Shown here one piece after another: positions 11,405 through 22,677 of a stretch of 64,000 nt of DNA. The notes under the pieces are model-generated. The model did not search any database and was not told where the DNA came from. It saw only the letters and a list, made by a program, of their open reading frames with translations. This DNA comes from Trichomonas vaginalis G3. Its lineage: Eukaryota > Parabasalia > Trichomonadida > Trichomonadidae. Position 1 is the first letter of the stretch, and each line of letters starts with the position of its first letter. Where the stretch lies: positions 13,826,001-13,890,000 of the forward strand of contig NC_067205.1 in the NCBI RefSeq assembly GCF_026262505.1, written 5' to 3'. A program made the translations under genes and the position numbers.

Positions 11405-14342
11405 CTAGGCTCAAGCCGGCGTTCATTGAACCTATTACCATGCGAATTACAGTCATAAATGGTGGCATAGAATCTGCCACCCGAGCCTGTTTTGGATTAT
11501 TGTGAAAGTATTGGACATGATTTCCTTCCTGGTTCAGTTTGCGAAAGTCTTTTTTGCTGCCATTGTTATAAGAATGGAGATAAAACGTCATTGCCCACTT
11601 ATATTCTGAGTTGTATAATGGATGCGTTCTCTTTAATGAGTGGCCTATGGTCGCCAGAAAAGTTTGTTATTCCTGTATGAGTGTGCGCAGTAAGTTTTGC
11701 TTCAGTATTTTCTTCGAACCCCTGTTTGCTTTGAAGAGTTAGCACATATAAGAATCTTGTCAACAATCTGTTCCCAAGTTACCAAAACCTTAAAACTGTT
11801 TTCTGATTGTTGGAATTTCATTTGGACGTATAAATAGAACCTATAGGATATAATGTTTTCAAGAATCTGAGTTCTTTAATGTTTTGAAGCTCTGTTTGGA
11901 TCTGCTTTCTTATCTAACCATTGTTGGTAGTTCATATGCTCAAAAGTTTCTGGATGACTTTCAATGTTTCATAACATTTACTATTTAAGGAGTTTAGTGT
12001 ATTCTTTTTACGCTTGTACTTGGATTTTCTAATGGTGGCACTTGAACCAAGGTCCCAAAAGTTCAATATTATGTCGTCTTCTTAACAGTAGTGAAGGATT
12101 TATGTGTATGGTTCTTGTCAGCTTTTTACTGGTCTTGAACATTGTTGGTAGTTCATTTTATATCGAGATGTGTTGTGTTTATAGAGATTTCAAAACTTTG
12201 TTCGTTGCTTCGATTTCAACTTTGTCAGCTTTACTTTTAATTAGCATTCTTCAAACGTATGTTTTGCTAACTCTCAAAGTTAAATCTTTGCGTTCAACTA
12301 ATACCACCGTTAACATGGAAAGTATTAGAGGCATAAATGTTCACCGGTATTAACCAAAATGGCTTCTGTAGTGCTTTAGCTACATCATTACTGTACAGTA
12401 CAGCCTTATGTTCATAACCTTTAGCACCGAATGTATTTTATATCTTCTTTCATTAACATTTTTTGTCTTCGGCTTCAATCACTTTCGTGTTAAATATCCA
12501 TGGGTAGTCCGTTATAATCTGTTCGTCTGACAGTTATATAATGAACATGGTTCTTGTCCGCTTACTATTTAATGTAGCTTGAATTCATTTATATCGAGAT
12601 ATTGTGTTTCAGAAAGATTCAAAACTTTGTTCATTGCGTCCAAAGTTTTCATTTTTGTCCGCGTTACTATAATGTAAGCTTGAAGTTCATTTATATCGGA
12701 GAATATTGTGTTATGTTCTTTTATCTGCTTTTTCGGCTAATTTTCTCTTCTATCTCCATTTATTTTCAAGCATTCAATTTGTCCTACCACACCACCTTCC
12801 CGAAGAAGGTATTTTTCTTCAGCTCTTGAAGAAGCGCTCCAGCCTTCGACCATCTTTGGGGTGTCAATAATGAGAACTTTGAGTTAAAACCTTTCCTGTC
12901 TTAATGGGATGTTTGTTAAAAACTTCTTCTCACCGTGTTCGGGGTTCATGGTTTTCGGTCATCAATATCCTTGTGAAAACAGAAGATGTTGGGCATACAT
13001 TAAGCATATCTGGTCTCCAAAAGTTTCTGCTATTTGAAACTGGAACGAAAAGATATACAGAACTTTCATCATCTCCGTGAAAGTTACACTTTCTTAAGTA
13101 TTTCTTGAATGTATGCAATGAGAACAAGAGTACCTTGGAAAATATTCGAACAATATTTCATTAGCTGTTGGTTTTGGTGGTTCTTCTGGAGGTTTCTGTT
13201 GTTTCAGTTCCTTCTGTAGGTTCTTTTGGAGTTTCTGCATCTCTTGACTTCAATGCTCTTGCTCTCAAAGACCTAAATGTTAGAGCACCGGGTTTTACAA
13301 AGGACTTTATAAATGCTTTAATAGTTCCTGGTAAGTTATTGTTTAGCATTAAGTAGTTCCTTATGCTTCCATCATGTACGTCCATAGCACTATGTAAAAA
13401 ATCTATACTTTTCTTGTAGTCAGCAATAGACTGACTGTGATTTTTAAAGATTTGTCAATACCTTTAAGCCAATCTTCATGCATGTCTGATACTGAGCCAA
13501 GAATATCATTTGCTTCCTTTAGTGTATTTTGTGCTTGTCGTAAAGTATCCAATCCCGTACGTGCATTGTTTGCTATACGTCTTACATATCTATTTGACTC
13601 CTTGTTTCTTGCATCCAACCAGATAAAGTTTAATAGTATTCAGAACCTCATTTGAAATGAAGTTCAAAGCATTTTTAACGTCATTTAAAATTCTTCACCA
13701 AGTACCGCCCATATCTTTCCGATTTGGTATTGAAGAACTCCATATGAAGCAGCTGTTAAACCAGTATTTATAAGGTCCCATATCCATGATTTAGCAGTTT
13801 TTCCATCCTTTCCATCCTTTCCATCCAAACCGTTTTCGCCTTGAGGTCCTTGTATTCCTTGTATTCCTTGTATTCCTTGTATTCCTTGTATTCCTTGTGG
13901 TCCTTGAGGCCGGTGTCACCCTTCTCTCTTTCAGTTCATCTTTATGTTCGTTATAATATTCTAATGTCATAAGGTGTACATCATTACTGCTACCAGCAAC
14001 GCGAGAATTTGTTTCTCATTCATGACTAAATTCTTTAGGCATTTAATGTTGTCGTCAAATCGAAAGCTCTTTAACAATTCAATGAGAACATTTAATACTT
14101 TCACTAATGAGGCATCTACTGTAGAATTTATATATTGCACCGTTCATCATTTATGATGGGAACCTTGCTTGTTGTAATGAATGGGTCATAAGTGTTAAAG
14201 TATCGAAATCAATGACTTTTTTAGTTTTTCCATCGTCAATGACTAAATCATTGCCTTCAATGGTTAAAGTTGAGTTTTCGTTTACTAGTTCATGTGCTCT
14301 TCTTGCTTCATTTGTTTCATACGCATATGCAGCAATAGTCAT
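11405..14342 (-). CDS. Modular fibre protein with collagen-like segment, copy A (frameshifted)
   Basis: Same locus as the fibre genes of B and C but a divergent allele. It starts at 14342 with MTIAAYAYE, matching the N-terminus in C. Near 13845-13910 the minus strand encodes a collagen-like Gly-X-Y run (repeated GIQ/GPQ triplets, then GLDGKDGKDGK), absent from B and C. Next comes a helical segment (13618-13403), later KADKNHTH-type repeats, and finally a collar-like end with MPPFMTV near 11460. Multiple indels break the frame; the stop is approximate. Probable role: trimeric receptor-binding fibre on the particle surface (inference). Confidence 0.6.
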
Positions 14343-14358
14343 ATTTTAATGAGAAAAA

Positions 14359-15082
14359 ATGTTGTTCTATTTGCAAAGTACAGACCCAAAACGATACGGG
14401 ACAGTAAAGCTACAAACAAACTTAGGTCTTCAGAATGAGCGCTTGCTTTCAGAGTTGTTGACTTCAATACTATCGCAACTTTTGTCATAACAGATGAAAC
14501 AGATTTCATAGAGATTGAAATAGATGACAAAAGAAGTGTGTAACATTCCTAACAGAGCCGAGTACAGAATAGATAAAATTGCTGGAGTCATAGATACTCT
14601 CATAAATGAAGAAACTATTGACAACATAGATGTCGAACTCTCTTCTGAGGGAACATTGAAGTTCAGTAGCCAAGAAAGAGTTCAAGATTACCAAGAATGA
14701 GTCCATAGAGTACAACTTCTTCTGGGAGCATACCATATACATTTCCTTGAAAAAGTGTGACAAACGATTGAGATGAAATCTGTTCCATACGTATGTTATG
14801 GCAATTGTTTATACATTGAGTCTAAAATAGCTAATGTCACAGGTATTTCAGGAGTTAATAGTAAAGGTTCAGTAGAATATAAGTCTTTCTGTTATGAAGT
14901 AAATTCAATGTTCATTCCAAACGTTCCTGTCATAGCAACTCATTTAGGTAATGGGTTCGCATTAGTCCTCATAATTTGAAAGACATTGCAATTCAGACTA
15001 GTTCGACTTTCAAGGAGAGCCTGTAGAACTGAAGGCACCAGTGCGAATGACTGTTGAAGTAGACTTTTTTAGAAAATATTAA
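14359..15082 (+). CDS. 247-aa jelly-roll-like structural protein, copy A (frameshifted)
   Basis: Counterpart of the C copy (61724-62461). It starts MLFYLQS and ends VDFFRKY. Only 16 nt separate this start from the fibre start on the other strand. Small indels near 14450, 14690, 14810 and 15000 interrupt it. See the C entry for interpretation. Confidence 0.6.
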
Positions 15083-15358
15083 ATGCAACAGCTTACAAGA
15101 GAACTCAGAGCTAAAATATAAAGTATGAATGTTATGTATTAGGTCATGAACTTTGGTGTTGCTGTTTGATGAAACAAATAGTTAGTATATGTCAGTCAAG
15201 AGAACAGAAAAAAGGCGTCAAAGGCGCCGAGCGCAAAACGCCTATATTGTTGTTAGTGAAAACTGCACCAAGTCAATTAAGATTAGGTTTTGCATTATGA
15301 AGATGAGTTCGATTACTGTTGAAGAAGTTTTGGATAGATATTACAAATATTGCTTTAA
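15083..15358 (+). CDS. 89-aa Maverick protein, copy A
   Basis: Directly follows the 247-aa gene with no spacer (TAA then ATG) and overlaps the convergent 204-aa gene at their stop codons. It encodes the same MQQLTREL start and contains the GC-rich double hairpin (15214-15240). A few indels disturb the frame. Function unknown. Confidence 0.55.
15214..15240 (+). repeat. GC-rich double-hairpin insert in the 89-aa gene (copy A)
   Basis: GGCGTCAAAGGCGCC (stem closed by a U-G wobble in RNA), spacer GA, then AGCGCAAAACG, here damaged by an extra A compared with AGCGCAAAGCGCT in B and C. GC-rich in an otherwise AT-rich gene. Confidence 0.7.
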
Positions 15359-15956
15359 TTTACTAAAACATATTTAAGCAAAGTATATTCTGTGAAAGTT
15401 TTGTATACTCGTTCGAATATTTATTACTTAAACTCAACTCCTGGAGTACCTGCGTATTTCAATGATGCGGATGTTACCTATTTTTCATGAATGGGGCTTT
15501 GACCACAGCATTCGATTTCAGGTCGAGATAGTCAATGACACATTGTTTCCCTGTTATTCGTGAGATAACATTTTCAAGGTCCTCCTTGTTAGAATTATTT
15601 GGTTCTTACTTATAAGATTTGTCAAAAGTTCTTATCGTCTTTGAGTAAAATTGTTTGTATAACTGAGAAGGTAATGGTCTACGTTATCTGAAGGATTTGT
15701 TTGAACATTTGTGTTAAGGGTTGTCGTTGGCTTCTCTTGAAAGAATTTGTCAGTGGTGGATACTCTAACTTAACATCTGATGTAGCGTTAGCGTTTGAAG
15801 CTGTGTTTAAATTCACGGATTTTCAGCTCTGGTCTTTTTCTTTCAAACACTCTGAACTATAGTTCTTTATGAAATATTGTTGTCGTTCGTGAGTCAACAT
15901 TTGATGTTGGTTCAATTGGACATTAACGGCACCAGCTAAGATGATTTGCTTCTCAT
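15355..15956 (-). CDS. 204-aa Maverick protein, copy A (frameshifted)
   Basis: Counterpart of 41528-42177 and 60844-61457. As in C, it lacks the 36-nt double-hairpin insert present in B. Divergent from the 133-aa gene with a short spacer. Indels break the frame. Function unknown. Confidence 0.55.
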
Positions 15957-15983
15957 TTCAATATAGAATTAAAAACCTTTTAT

Positions 15984-16384
15984 ATGTATGAATGAACAAT
16001 ATACTCGACAAGGGTTTGAATGTAAAGCTAACGAATGAAAATATTGTTGAATTCACTGAGGGACAGAGCTGTGTATAAAGATGTAGAACTACTGAACAAA
16101 AGACTAAGGAAGAAGCAGGAATATGAACAAAGGGTGGAAGCCTAATAAAAATTATGTCAATGATGCTCAGGAGGTTTCAACATAAAGTATGCAGAAAGTT
16201 ATAGAGTTTTTATGCTCTCAAAGGTGAAAAGCCTTCATTTAAGAACAGCTATTCTAACACATATCCTAAAAGCTAACGGATGGGGAAGTGGATGATATGA
16301 ATGACAGCAAAAATATTAACAGGAAATGGCGACAGGAGCATGGAATTTGTGTTACCATCACGTCAATTGAAGGTTAAACTTTAA
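15984..16384 (+). CDS. 133-aa Maverick protein, copy A (frameshifted)
   Basis: Counterpart of 60417-60818, starting MYEMNN. Convergent with the ATPase gene; their stop codons overlap at 16381-16384. Indels near 16060, 16120 and 16170 disturb it. Function unknown. Confidence 0.55.
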
Positions 16385-17258
16385 AAACAATGTGGTCGTT
16401 CCCATGGAATATTTTTGACTTTAATGGTATTAGTCATGATATGAATCTCAAGGATGAACGAGGAGAGATGAGAGACTTATATGCTTCCCAAATTTCTTCA
16501 AAAGGTAATGTTATACCTGACTGTTCCAAATGAGTTCAATATCATAGCGTGAGAAACCTTGAAAGATAACGAAGTCAGTTATGAGACGTTTTATGTTTAA
16601 AGCAAGGAACGCATGTTTGCATAAGTATTGTACAGTTAAGTGGTTAATGTCTGACTTTAGTTATGATGTTAGCTAATGGTGAGTCTGCTTTTGACACTAA
16701 ACCTTTTCCGGCGAAGTCGTCACAAACGAGCAGAGTGTGTTGAAGGATACTTTTGAAGGGTATTTGAAAGTTTTGACAGAATGTAGTGTCAGTCGTTTCA
16801 TATCGTAAACTCCTGAGTATTGACGTAAGTGGTGTTTGTCAATATTCTTTCATCTCTTCTGAAGTCTTTTGCATTCCTGACTGTATGAACTCTACAATAG
16901 CATAATATTTCCTCTTACGTCGAATGTAACGTTGAAGAAATTCAATGAGTTCACTGTCTGGGAACTTTACGACAGAGGCTTGAACTTTTGACATAATAGT
17001 TTTCGCTGTTGAATCATAGAGTCTGAAGTTGCTATATAATGATTTGGTCATAGTAAGAGTCGTTTCCTAAACGCCTTCTGTTATGAGTATATGACGAATG
17101 AGGTTAATGTCTTACCTGAACCCATCTTTTCCACAATAGAAATACACACCATTTGAACAGAACTCATAGTCCTTACTGAAAGAAGAATGAGAGAACTGTT
17201 GAGCTTTTCACTGCTTTCATTCATGTCTTCATCTACGTCATGTATTAAAATGCTTCAT
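16381..17258 (-). CDS. A32-like genome-packaging ATPase, copy A (frameshifted)
   Basis: Reverse-strand counterpart of the intact ATPase at 40218-41105. The start at 17258 and the stop are conserved; several 1-nt indels break it, including in the Walker A region near 17115. Divergent from the capsid-like gene with a 17-nt spacer. Confidence 0.65.
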
Positions 17259-17275
17259 TTTTATCTTCATTAAAA

Positions 17276-18166
17276 ATGCAAGTCAGAAATATTCAGAACA
17301 TTAGCACCGAGTCTAACTGACAAGAGTATAAAGATTATACTTATGAACACGTTATGATGAAACCTACCAAAATTCAAGAAATCAGTATACTTATGAATAT
17401 CCAAGACACTGGGTAGAGTATGTAGGAGGTGAGAAAGCTATTGAAATAAGACAAGTTAGAAGTATTTCCAGCAGGAAGAACAATATTTATTGAAGAACTT
17501 TAATGTTTTGAGGTATAATGATGAAACAAAGAAGCAAGATAGTTTCCTGTTGCTGTGTATTGAACCTAGACACAGGAGATGACATGAAAGTTTTTAACAC
17601 AAAGCTTCAAACGGTAGTGAGAGAAACAAACTGACTGCGGAAGGACATCCATTACCTTCAGAAGTTACCATAGTAATATAATTTTGAAAACAAAATGCAA
17701 TAGATTTTAAAGTCGTCTCTCTGCAAAGAAGTCAGGATTTACATTTAATTGAAGCAGATGTATATTCGAATGAAAACTTCAAAGCTATTGCATGGTTAGA
17801 TAATGACGATTGCTTTAAGAATATTAATTCAGTGACTCAAAGATGTCAATAGATGACCTCGTGGAATGTTACCATCGACGTTTACAGTAGAAGGTTCAGC
17901 AGGATTGCTTTACAAGATTGTCAATTGGTGGTATTTTGGTCTCGTGAGAACATTGTTATAAATCCAGTATAAGTGAATTTGCTTGAAGAATCTATATTAT
18001 GTCTTTCAAACTACATGTATTCGCCGCCGAAGCATTTATAGTATAACAAACTTTGTCAGTAAGTTTAACATAAGACTTGTCGAACCTTCTTCAATGAAAG
18101 ATGTTGTGCTACCTAAAGATGGAAAGGATGGAACTCATTATTGAGATGATTTTAATAGCATATTAA
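17276..18166 (+). CDS. Capsid-like protein 1, copy A (frameshifted)
   Basis: Counterpart of 39320-40201 (293 aa). Starts MQVRNIQN and ends with the ILIAY tail. About a dozen indels interrupt it, while substitutions are nearly absent. Confidence 0.65.
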
Positions 18167-18367
18167 ATGAGCTTGTTCTTGAAGGTCATTCATGATGAAA
18201 TAACTGTTGTAGAAGATGTTAGCAATTGTTCAGACATTTTGAAGCGTATAGATGAGATAAGAAAGAAGTTTATGAATGAGAATGTTTATGTTTCATTGAC
18301 TTTCTCCAGTAACCGAGAACTTTTATGAGATAATATTGAAGAGAGATGATTTTAAATATGGTTGTAA
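18167..18367 (+). CDS. 65-aa Maverick protein, copy A
   Basis: Starts MSLFLKVIHDE immediately after the capsid-like stop and ends where the next gene begins. One or two indels near 18310 and 18357. Function unknown. Confidence 0.5.
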
Positions 18368-18894
18368 ATGGTAGCTTGGACAGCTTTAGGCGCAATGGGA
18401 ACAAAAGCATTAGCATTTTGGAGCAAAAGCACTTGGGGCTTATGACGCAGTAAATAAAATGAGTGGAGGAAGGGTTTCGAAGACATTAGATGCACAATAA
18501 AGGGAAGATTGGAGGCTGGGTTGCAAAGAAGTTAAGATTAAATAAAATAGGGCTCATAAATAAAGCATCCAATTTGGTTGCGACTGAGTCAAAAATGCTT
18601 TAGGAAAAGGACGATGAGTTTGCAAAACACGCAAAAGACTTTAATGACCAGATGAAAGTGAAACAATGCATTTAAATAGATTCGATGGAACTAAAGAAAA
18701 TGTTTCTTCTCCACCAGTAGTTCTTCCCTATGGTCCCTATGGAATGTATGGAAATCCTTACGAAAAGACCATTTGACCATTGACTGGTGGAAGTAACTGG
18801 TATCATTACGGAACGAAGAAGAAAGACAGTAAGTTGGAACAGACGTGAAGAAAGCAACTAAAAGAAACCAAGGAAGAGAGTTATAAAGCAATGA
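18368..18894 (+). CDS. Basic small virion-like protein, copy A (frameshifted)
   Basis: Counterpart of 38594-39121 (175 aa); see that entry. Indels near 18418, 18495, 18593, 18654, 18765 and 18835 break the frame. Its start overlaps the end of the 65-aa gene (TAAATG). Confidence 0.6.
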
Positions 18895-18902
18895 ATTCAA
18901 CA

Positions 18903-18949
18903 GGGTAGAAATGAGGTTAGATATCGGGTTAGATCTAACCTTCTACCCT
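18903..18949. repeat. GTTAGA palindromic block A1
   Basis: Variant block: GGGTAGAAATGAGG, GTTAGATATCGGG, GTTAGATCTAACC, then TTCTACCC. The outer arms read GGGTAGAA / TTCTACCC, a compensatory change against GTTAGAA / TTCTAAC in B and C. This keeps the inverted repeat and suggests the structure matters. Confidence 0.65.
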
Positions 18950-19051
18950 AAATTTATTTTTGTGCTATGTTTTCATACGTGTGCGGGTGGTGATATCATT
19001 AATTTTTTATTTTATTTTTTAAGTTTACTGAAATTTTTTATTTGGATGTAA

Positions 19052-19348
19052 ATGACAGAAACAAAAGCAACTCATTCGAATTCCACAGTATAACAAACAT
19101 ACATTTAAACATTTTTCTTCCTTCCTGAGCATAACATGTTCTTTCAAATACATCTCGAGACCAGTTGACTTTTCATTGACTGTGTATAAAGATAGAAATA
19201 GTTATATCATTAAACCATACGATGACGAAGGTAAGTTATGTAAATTTGTTACGTTAAGAAGTTAGAGAAAGTTTATGGCTTCAAGTATGACTACAATAGG
19301 GTTAACACTGATGATGAAGATATTGAGGAAAATTTATTGAGACATTAG
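19052..19348 (+). CDS. TIR-adjacent small protein (106-aa type), copy A, divergent and frameshifted
   Basis: Starts MTETKA, resembling MTKTIE of the C gene (57444-57764), and ends in an acidic stretch (DDEDIEENL). The central part needs several frame changes. It is the gene nearest the terminal repeat and is transcribed towards it, as in C. Clearly diverged from the C allele, unlike the structural genes. Function unknown. Confidence 0.5.
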
Positions 19349-19359
19349 TGAAGTCGTTA

Positions 19360-19566
19360 GTGAGAACGATAGTGAGAACGTTTATTTTTTACATTAGTGA
19401 GTTCGTTAGTGAAGTGGTTGGCGGCTTTGTAAATATTAGGTATAAATTAGTTTTTGCGTTCATGTTGTAAAATATACGTTTAACGGTTTTTGTAAAGTGT
19501 CAAATTCACAAGTATTGGGTAAGGTGGAACGCAGTGCCGCCGTACCCAAGACTCTGTATACTAACT
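19360..19566 (-). repeat. Maverick A terminal inverted repeat
   Basis: Read on the minus strand from 19566 it begins AGTTAGTATAC, as C does, with B as AGTTAGTATCC. Conserved segments follow: GGCACTGCG, TTTGACACTTTAC, CGTATATTTTACAAC and ACTTCACTAACG. Polinton ends typically start with AG, consistent with this boundary. Element D sequence resumes at 19567. Confidence 0.8.
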
Positions 19567-20498
19567 ATGAAATTAAAGAAAAGGGTTGACTGGTACCATG
19601 AACGGACATCGAAGATTTTAAAAACTAAGCCGATACAGGATGGGTTTCAGGGTTTTAGACCTTAAAGCCGACAAGAACCATACACATACCATTGCAAATA
19701 TTGCAAACTTACAAGAAACCTTAAACAGGAAAAGTGACGTTGGACATACACATACCATTGCAAATATTGCAAACTTACAAGAAAAGTTAGATTGACAAAG
19801 CTGACAAGAACCTACACATACAAGTTTTACAAACTGTTGCTATAGAAAATATTGAAGGAACGGTTGAAGAAACTGGTGGGGATGTATTAGATTGGAAACC
19901 TCCTAACTTTCCAGAAGGTTTAACATCGGATAAAAACATAACAACGATGAGATACATTAGATGTAGAGATGTTTATTGTCATGGAGGATGAAAATTAAAG
20001 TTAAATTCACTGCTCAAGATTTATATGACAAGAAAGCAGACCAAAAAAGAGCTTCAAACATTAAAGACAGAAATACTTTCAAAACCATTTACCCGGTTGG
20101 TTCTATTTATACGTCAATGAACTCTACCAGACCAGAAGTAGTACTTGGTTTTTGGAACTTGGACTCAAATACTCGAAAGTTTTTTGTATTGTGCACACAC
20201 TCCAAAAGAAAAACAGGTGGAAGTTAAACGATATCTGTCGACAACTTGCCACCACATAGTCATTCTGGTACAACAAACTTTTCTGGGCGACCATAGCCAC
20301 TCATTAAGAGACCACCCATTATACAACTCAGAGTATGAAGCTGGCTATGACGTTTTATCTCCAGATTATAACCATTCAGCAAAAAAGACTTTTCGACAAA
20401 CTGAACCAGGAGGAAACCCACAACATACTTTTACAACAACATCTACAGGACTAGGTAAAAAATACATGCCACCTTACATGACAGTTTGTGCAGTATAG
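19567..20498 (+). CDS. Fibre protein C-terminal part, element D (frameshifted)
   Basis: Tandem KADKNHTH-type repeats near 19665-19820, then a segment starting IYPVGSIYTSMNSTRP (20089-20136), an LPPHSHSGT-like His motif (20240-20270), and a final KYMPPYMTVCAV end. This is the architecture of phage short-tail-fibre/baseplate collar domains. The 5' part is missing where Maverick A begins. Indels force frame changes near 19810, 19880, 19985 and 20150. Convergent with the integrase: stops at 20498 and 20505. Confidence 0.65.
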
Positions 20499-20504
20499 AA
20501 TTGC

Positions 20505-21454
20505 TTAGTCGTCATTTTCAACTTCTTTAGCATATTCGTCAGGAGTTGTCTTATATTTGTTAGGAACTGTCTTTGAAAGTATACCACCTTGAACCTTACA
20601 AGTTTGAAACGAGGTCTGACAATAGTAGTTTTATCTTCTGCTTGCAGTCTGTACATTTTGCCATGTTTGCCTAAAACTTCATAATATTCTCTTGTATACT
20701 TTCTTCTATTTTTACGAACACGAATGGAGTACCTGTCGTTCCCATTGTTGTCATAGTCAATAGTATTTTCATATGGGTCGCGTTTAGGTATTTTCTATTT
20801 TTACTTTGTCACCTTTCTGAAGTTTGAAGCCTGGCATTCTTTCTTGTTTGTCTCTTTTGACTAAATTATTAAATATATAGTCTTTCTCTAAGTCAGGGTT
20901 GTTTTTCATTTCTTCGGGGGAGTGGTTTCCAAACCTTTTGTTTACGGCTATTGTAAATATTTAAAACTTGTCTCATCTTTGCCATGGAGAAATGTCTATA
21001 TTGTCGTCATATGACATTTCATCTACCTTCGCCGCCTTGTGGTTGGTTTAAGTCTCTTAAATTTTTATACAACTGTCAATGACACCAAGAGCAGAATGGT
21101 TTTGGTCGACAATGAAATATTGGTTTACATTTTTTGAACGCAGATAGTTTTTTTACATCATCTGATTTGAAAGAACTTTCACAGTCAGATGTCAGTTTTG
21201 TTGGATGGTATTTGTCAACGAATATTGTCAAAGCAGTTTTCACATCTAAAATATTTTTGGACTAATGGTATGGCTTCACAGTATCTTTGTGTTTTGACAA
21301 CAAATATTAACCAGTATGGGGTCCATCTGTTCTAACTCTCGGAATGTTTTCCAAGATATCCATAAACAAGCATTTGGTGTTGAACTAAAGATTTTTATCA
21401 TAGTGCTTTCTTTGTTGCCTTAGAAACATAGGGGTCCTTGTTTGGATTCGTCAT
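20505..21454 (-). CDS. Maverick integrase, element D (frameshifted)
   Basis: Starts MTNPNKDPYVSKATKK at 21454 and ends KEVENDD at 20505 (~316 aa, close to the 341 aa of B). Catalytic-core blocks are readable in pieces: TSDCESSF (second Asp), DQNHSALGVIDS with Asp where Glu is usual for the third catalytic residue, then KNLRDLNQ. The C-terminal part has a basic RVRKNRRKYTREYYEV segment, where a chromo/SH3-like tail is expected. Numerous indels. Confidence 0.6.
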
Positions 21455-21471
21455 TTTTTTACCTATAAAAA

Positions 21472-21868
21472 ATGGGTTTATTTGACGCATTAGCAGGGTT
21501 GCATCCAGATTTTTGCCCGCAGTGGGAACACTAGCCAGAGGTGATTTGGAATTGGAAGGAAGATTTTGAGTACATTAGGTATACTAAAGAGAAAGCAACA
21601 ACCTATTATACAAACCGTACAGAAAGGTTGGGAAGTAGCACGAGATGCAGCAAATCTTATTCCAAATCCTGAAACAAGAGGAAAAGTTCAAGGATGGATG
21701 GACAATGTAGGAAGACAAGCAGGAAACTACTATAACAAAGCAAAATGACTACTATAACCAAGCAGGACACTAATGGACCAGGTGAAAGATTCTTTAACAG
21801 AGGATATAACCATGCACAACATGGGTAAACAAAACCAACCTCAACCGCCTCAAACGTGGGGAATGTAA
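21472..21868 (+). CDS. Small virion-like protein with amphipathic N-terminus, element D (frameshifted)
   Basis: Begins MGLFDALAGL at 21472, only 17 nt from the divergent integrase start. Later segments: a helical GWEVARDAANLIPNPETRG stretch, then a Tyr/Asn/Gln/Pro-rich tail ending QPPQTWGM. The short hydrophobic or amphipathic start followed by a basic polar tail recalls adenovirus-like minor capsid (pVI-type) proteins, but this is analogy only. Frame changes near 21510, 21560, 21745 and 21830. Confidence 0.45.
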
Positions 21869-21886
21869 ATTTTTTACTGAGATGAA

Positions 21887-22066
21887 ATGAACAATACAGC
21901 ATTGAGACAAAATGGGTCAAGATGGATTTGTCGGCTTCCAGCAGTTACACAACACGTGTTTGTCAAGTTCCTCCCTATACCTCAGGAAGTTTTAGACCGA
22001 CTTAAAAAACAACAAAACAACCAGTTGAAAACAACCAAACTAAAATTTTTTACTGAGATGAAATGA
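21887..22066 (+). CDS. Small protein of element D (~59 aa)
   Basis: Starts MNNTALRQNGSRW. It is preceded by a promoter-like TTTTTTACTGAGATGAA motif that recurs before the next gene. The frame reads through that second motif before stopping, so the true end is probably the TAA just before it (about 22046) after a missed indel. Not recognised. Confidence 0.35.
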   Translation: MNNTALRQNGSRWICRLPAVTQHVFVKFLPIPQEVLDRLKKQQNNQLKTTKLKFFTEMK

Positions 22067-22405
22067 CGACGAGAAGTTGAAACGGTAGATTTGACACCAC
22101 AAACAAAAAGTTCAGAACCATTGTCAAAACTGTCAAAGAACTTACAGATGAAGAGAAAAATTCAATAATAGAAGGTGCAAGGTCTGGAAATAACAAACCC
22201 TAACTAAAAGTCACTTTTCATAAAATGGAACGGCCTAGTATCTCAAAAAAGAAACAGACTCTCACAAAATAAAATATTGAAGTCTGAAGGAGCTTTCGAG
22301 ACAACAGATGGAAAAGTTTACTTCACTGACCAACAGTTCATTATAGAACATCTCATTGACTTAGAGTCAAAATATTCTAAACTTTACAACAAACACAAAA
22401 ATTGA
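22063..22405 (+). CDS. Small protein of element D (~110 aa, frameshifted)
   Basis: ATG at 22063 behind the TTTTTTACTGAGATGAA motif. Readable segments include VKELTDEEKNSIIEGAR and later EGAFETTDGKVYFTDQQF, ending YNKHKN. At least three indels. Not recognised. Confidence 0.4.
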
Positions 22406-22423
22406 AAGGAAAACAAAAACAAA

Positions 22424-22643
22424 ATGGCATATGATATTTTATGAAGATAACTACGACACAACATACCTGCAAGTGAAGGTAAAGTCAGAGGAACCAAAAG
22501 TGACGAGAAGACCGATAGAAGAAGGAGACCAAAAAACTGAAGATAAACCAAAACCAAAGTTTAGTTTCCAAACTAAACCAAGTCAACCTTCATTAGCTGG
22601 TATGGTTGCGTCAAAGGCTTATGGACTAGCAGCGTGTATGTAA
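22424..22643 (+). CDS. Small protein of element D (~72 aa)
   Basis: ATG at 22424 (MAYDI), then a 1-nt indel into EDNYDTTYLQVKVKSEEPK, a Lys/Pro/Gln-rich middle, and the end MVASKAYGLAACM. 18 nt after the previous stop. Not recognised. Confidence 0.45.
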
Positions 22644-22677
22644 AGTAAAGAAAAACAATTTTTTTATTTTTATAAAA

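Larger units (their letters stand above)
8337..19566 (-). mobile_element. Maverick/Polinton A, reverse orientation, truncated at the gap
   Basis: Reverse complement of the left two thirds of Maverick B (37735-49435). Read from its terminus at 19566 leftwards: terminal repeat, TIR-adjacent small gene, basic small protein, 65-aa protein, capsid-like, ATPase, 133-aa, 204-aa, 89-aa, 247-aa, fibre, integrase, 293-aa gene, then the intergenic repeat region cut by the gap. The KilA-N, polB and right-end genes are missing. The structural module is nearly identical to B and C except for dense 1-nt indels. The fibre gene is a clearly different allele. Confidence 0.85.
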
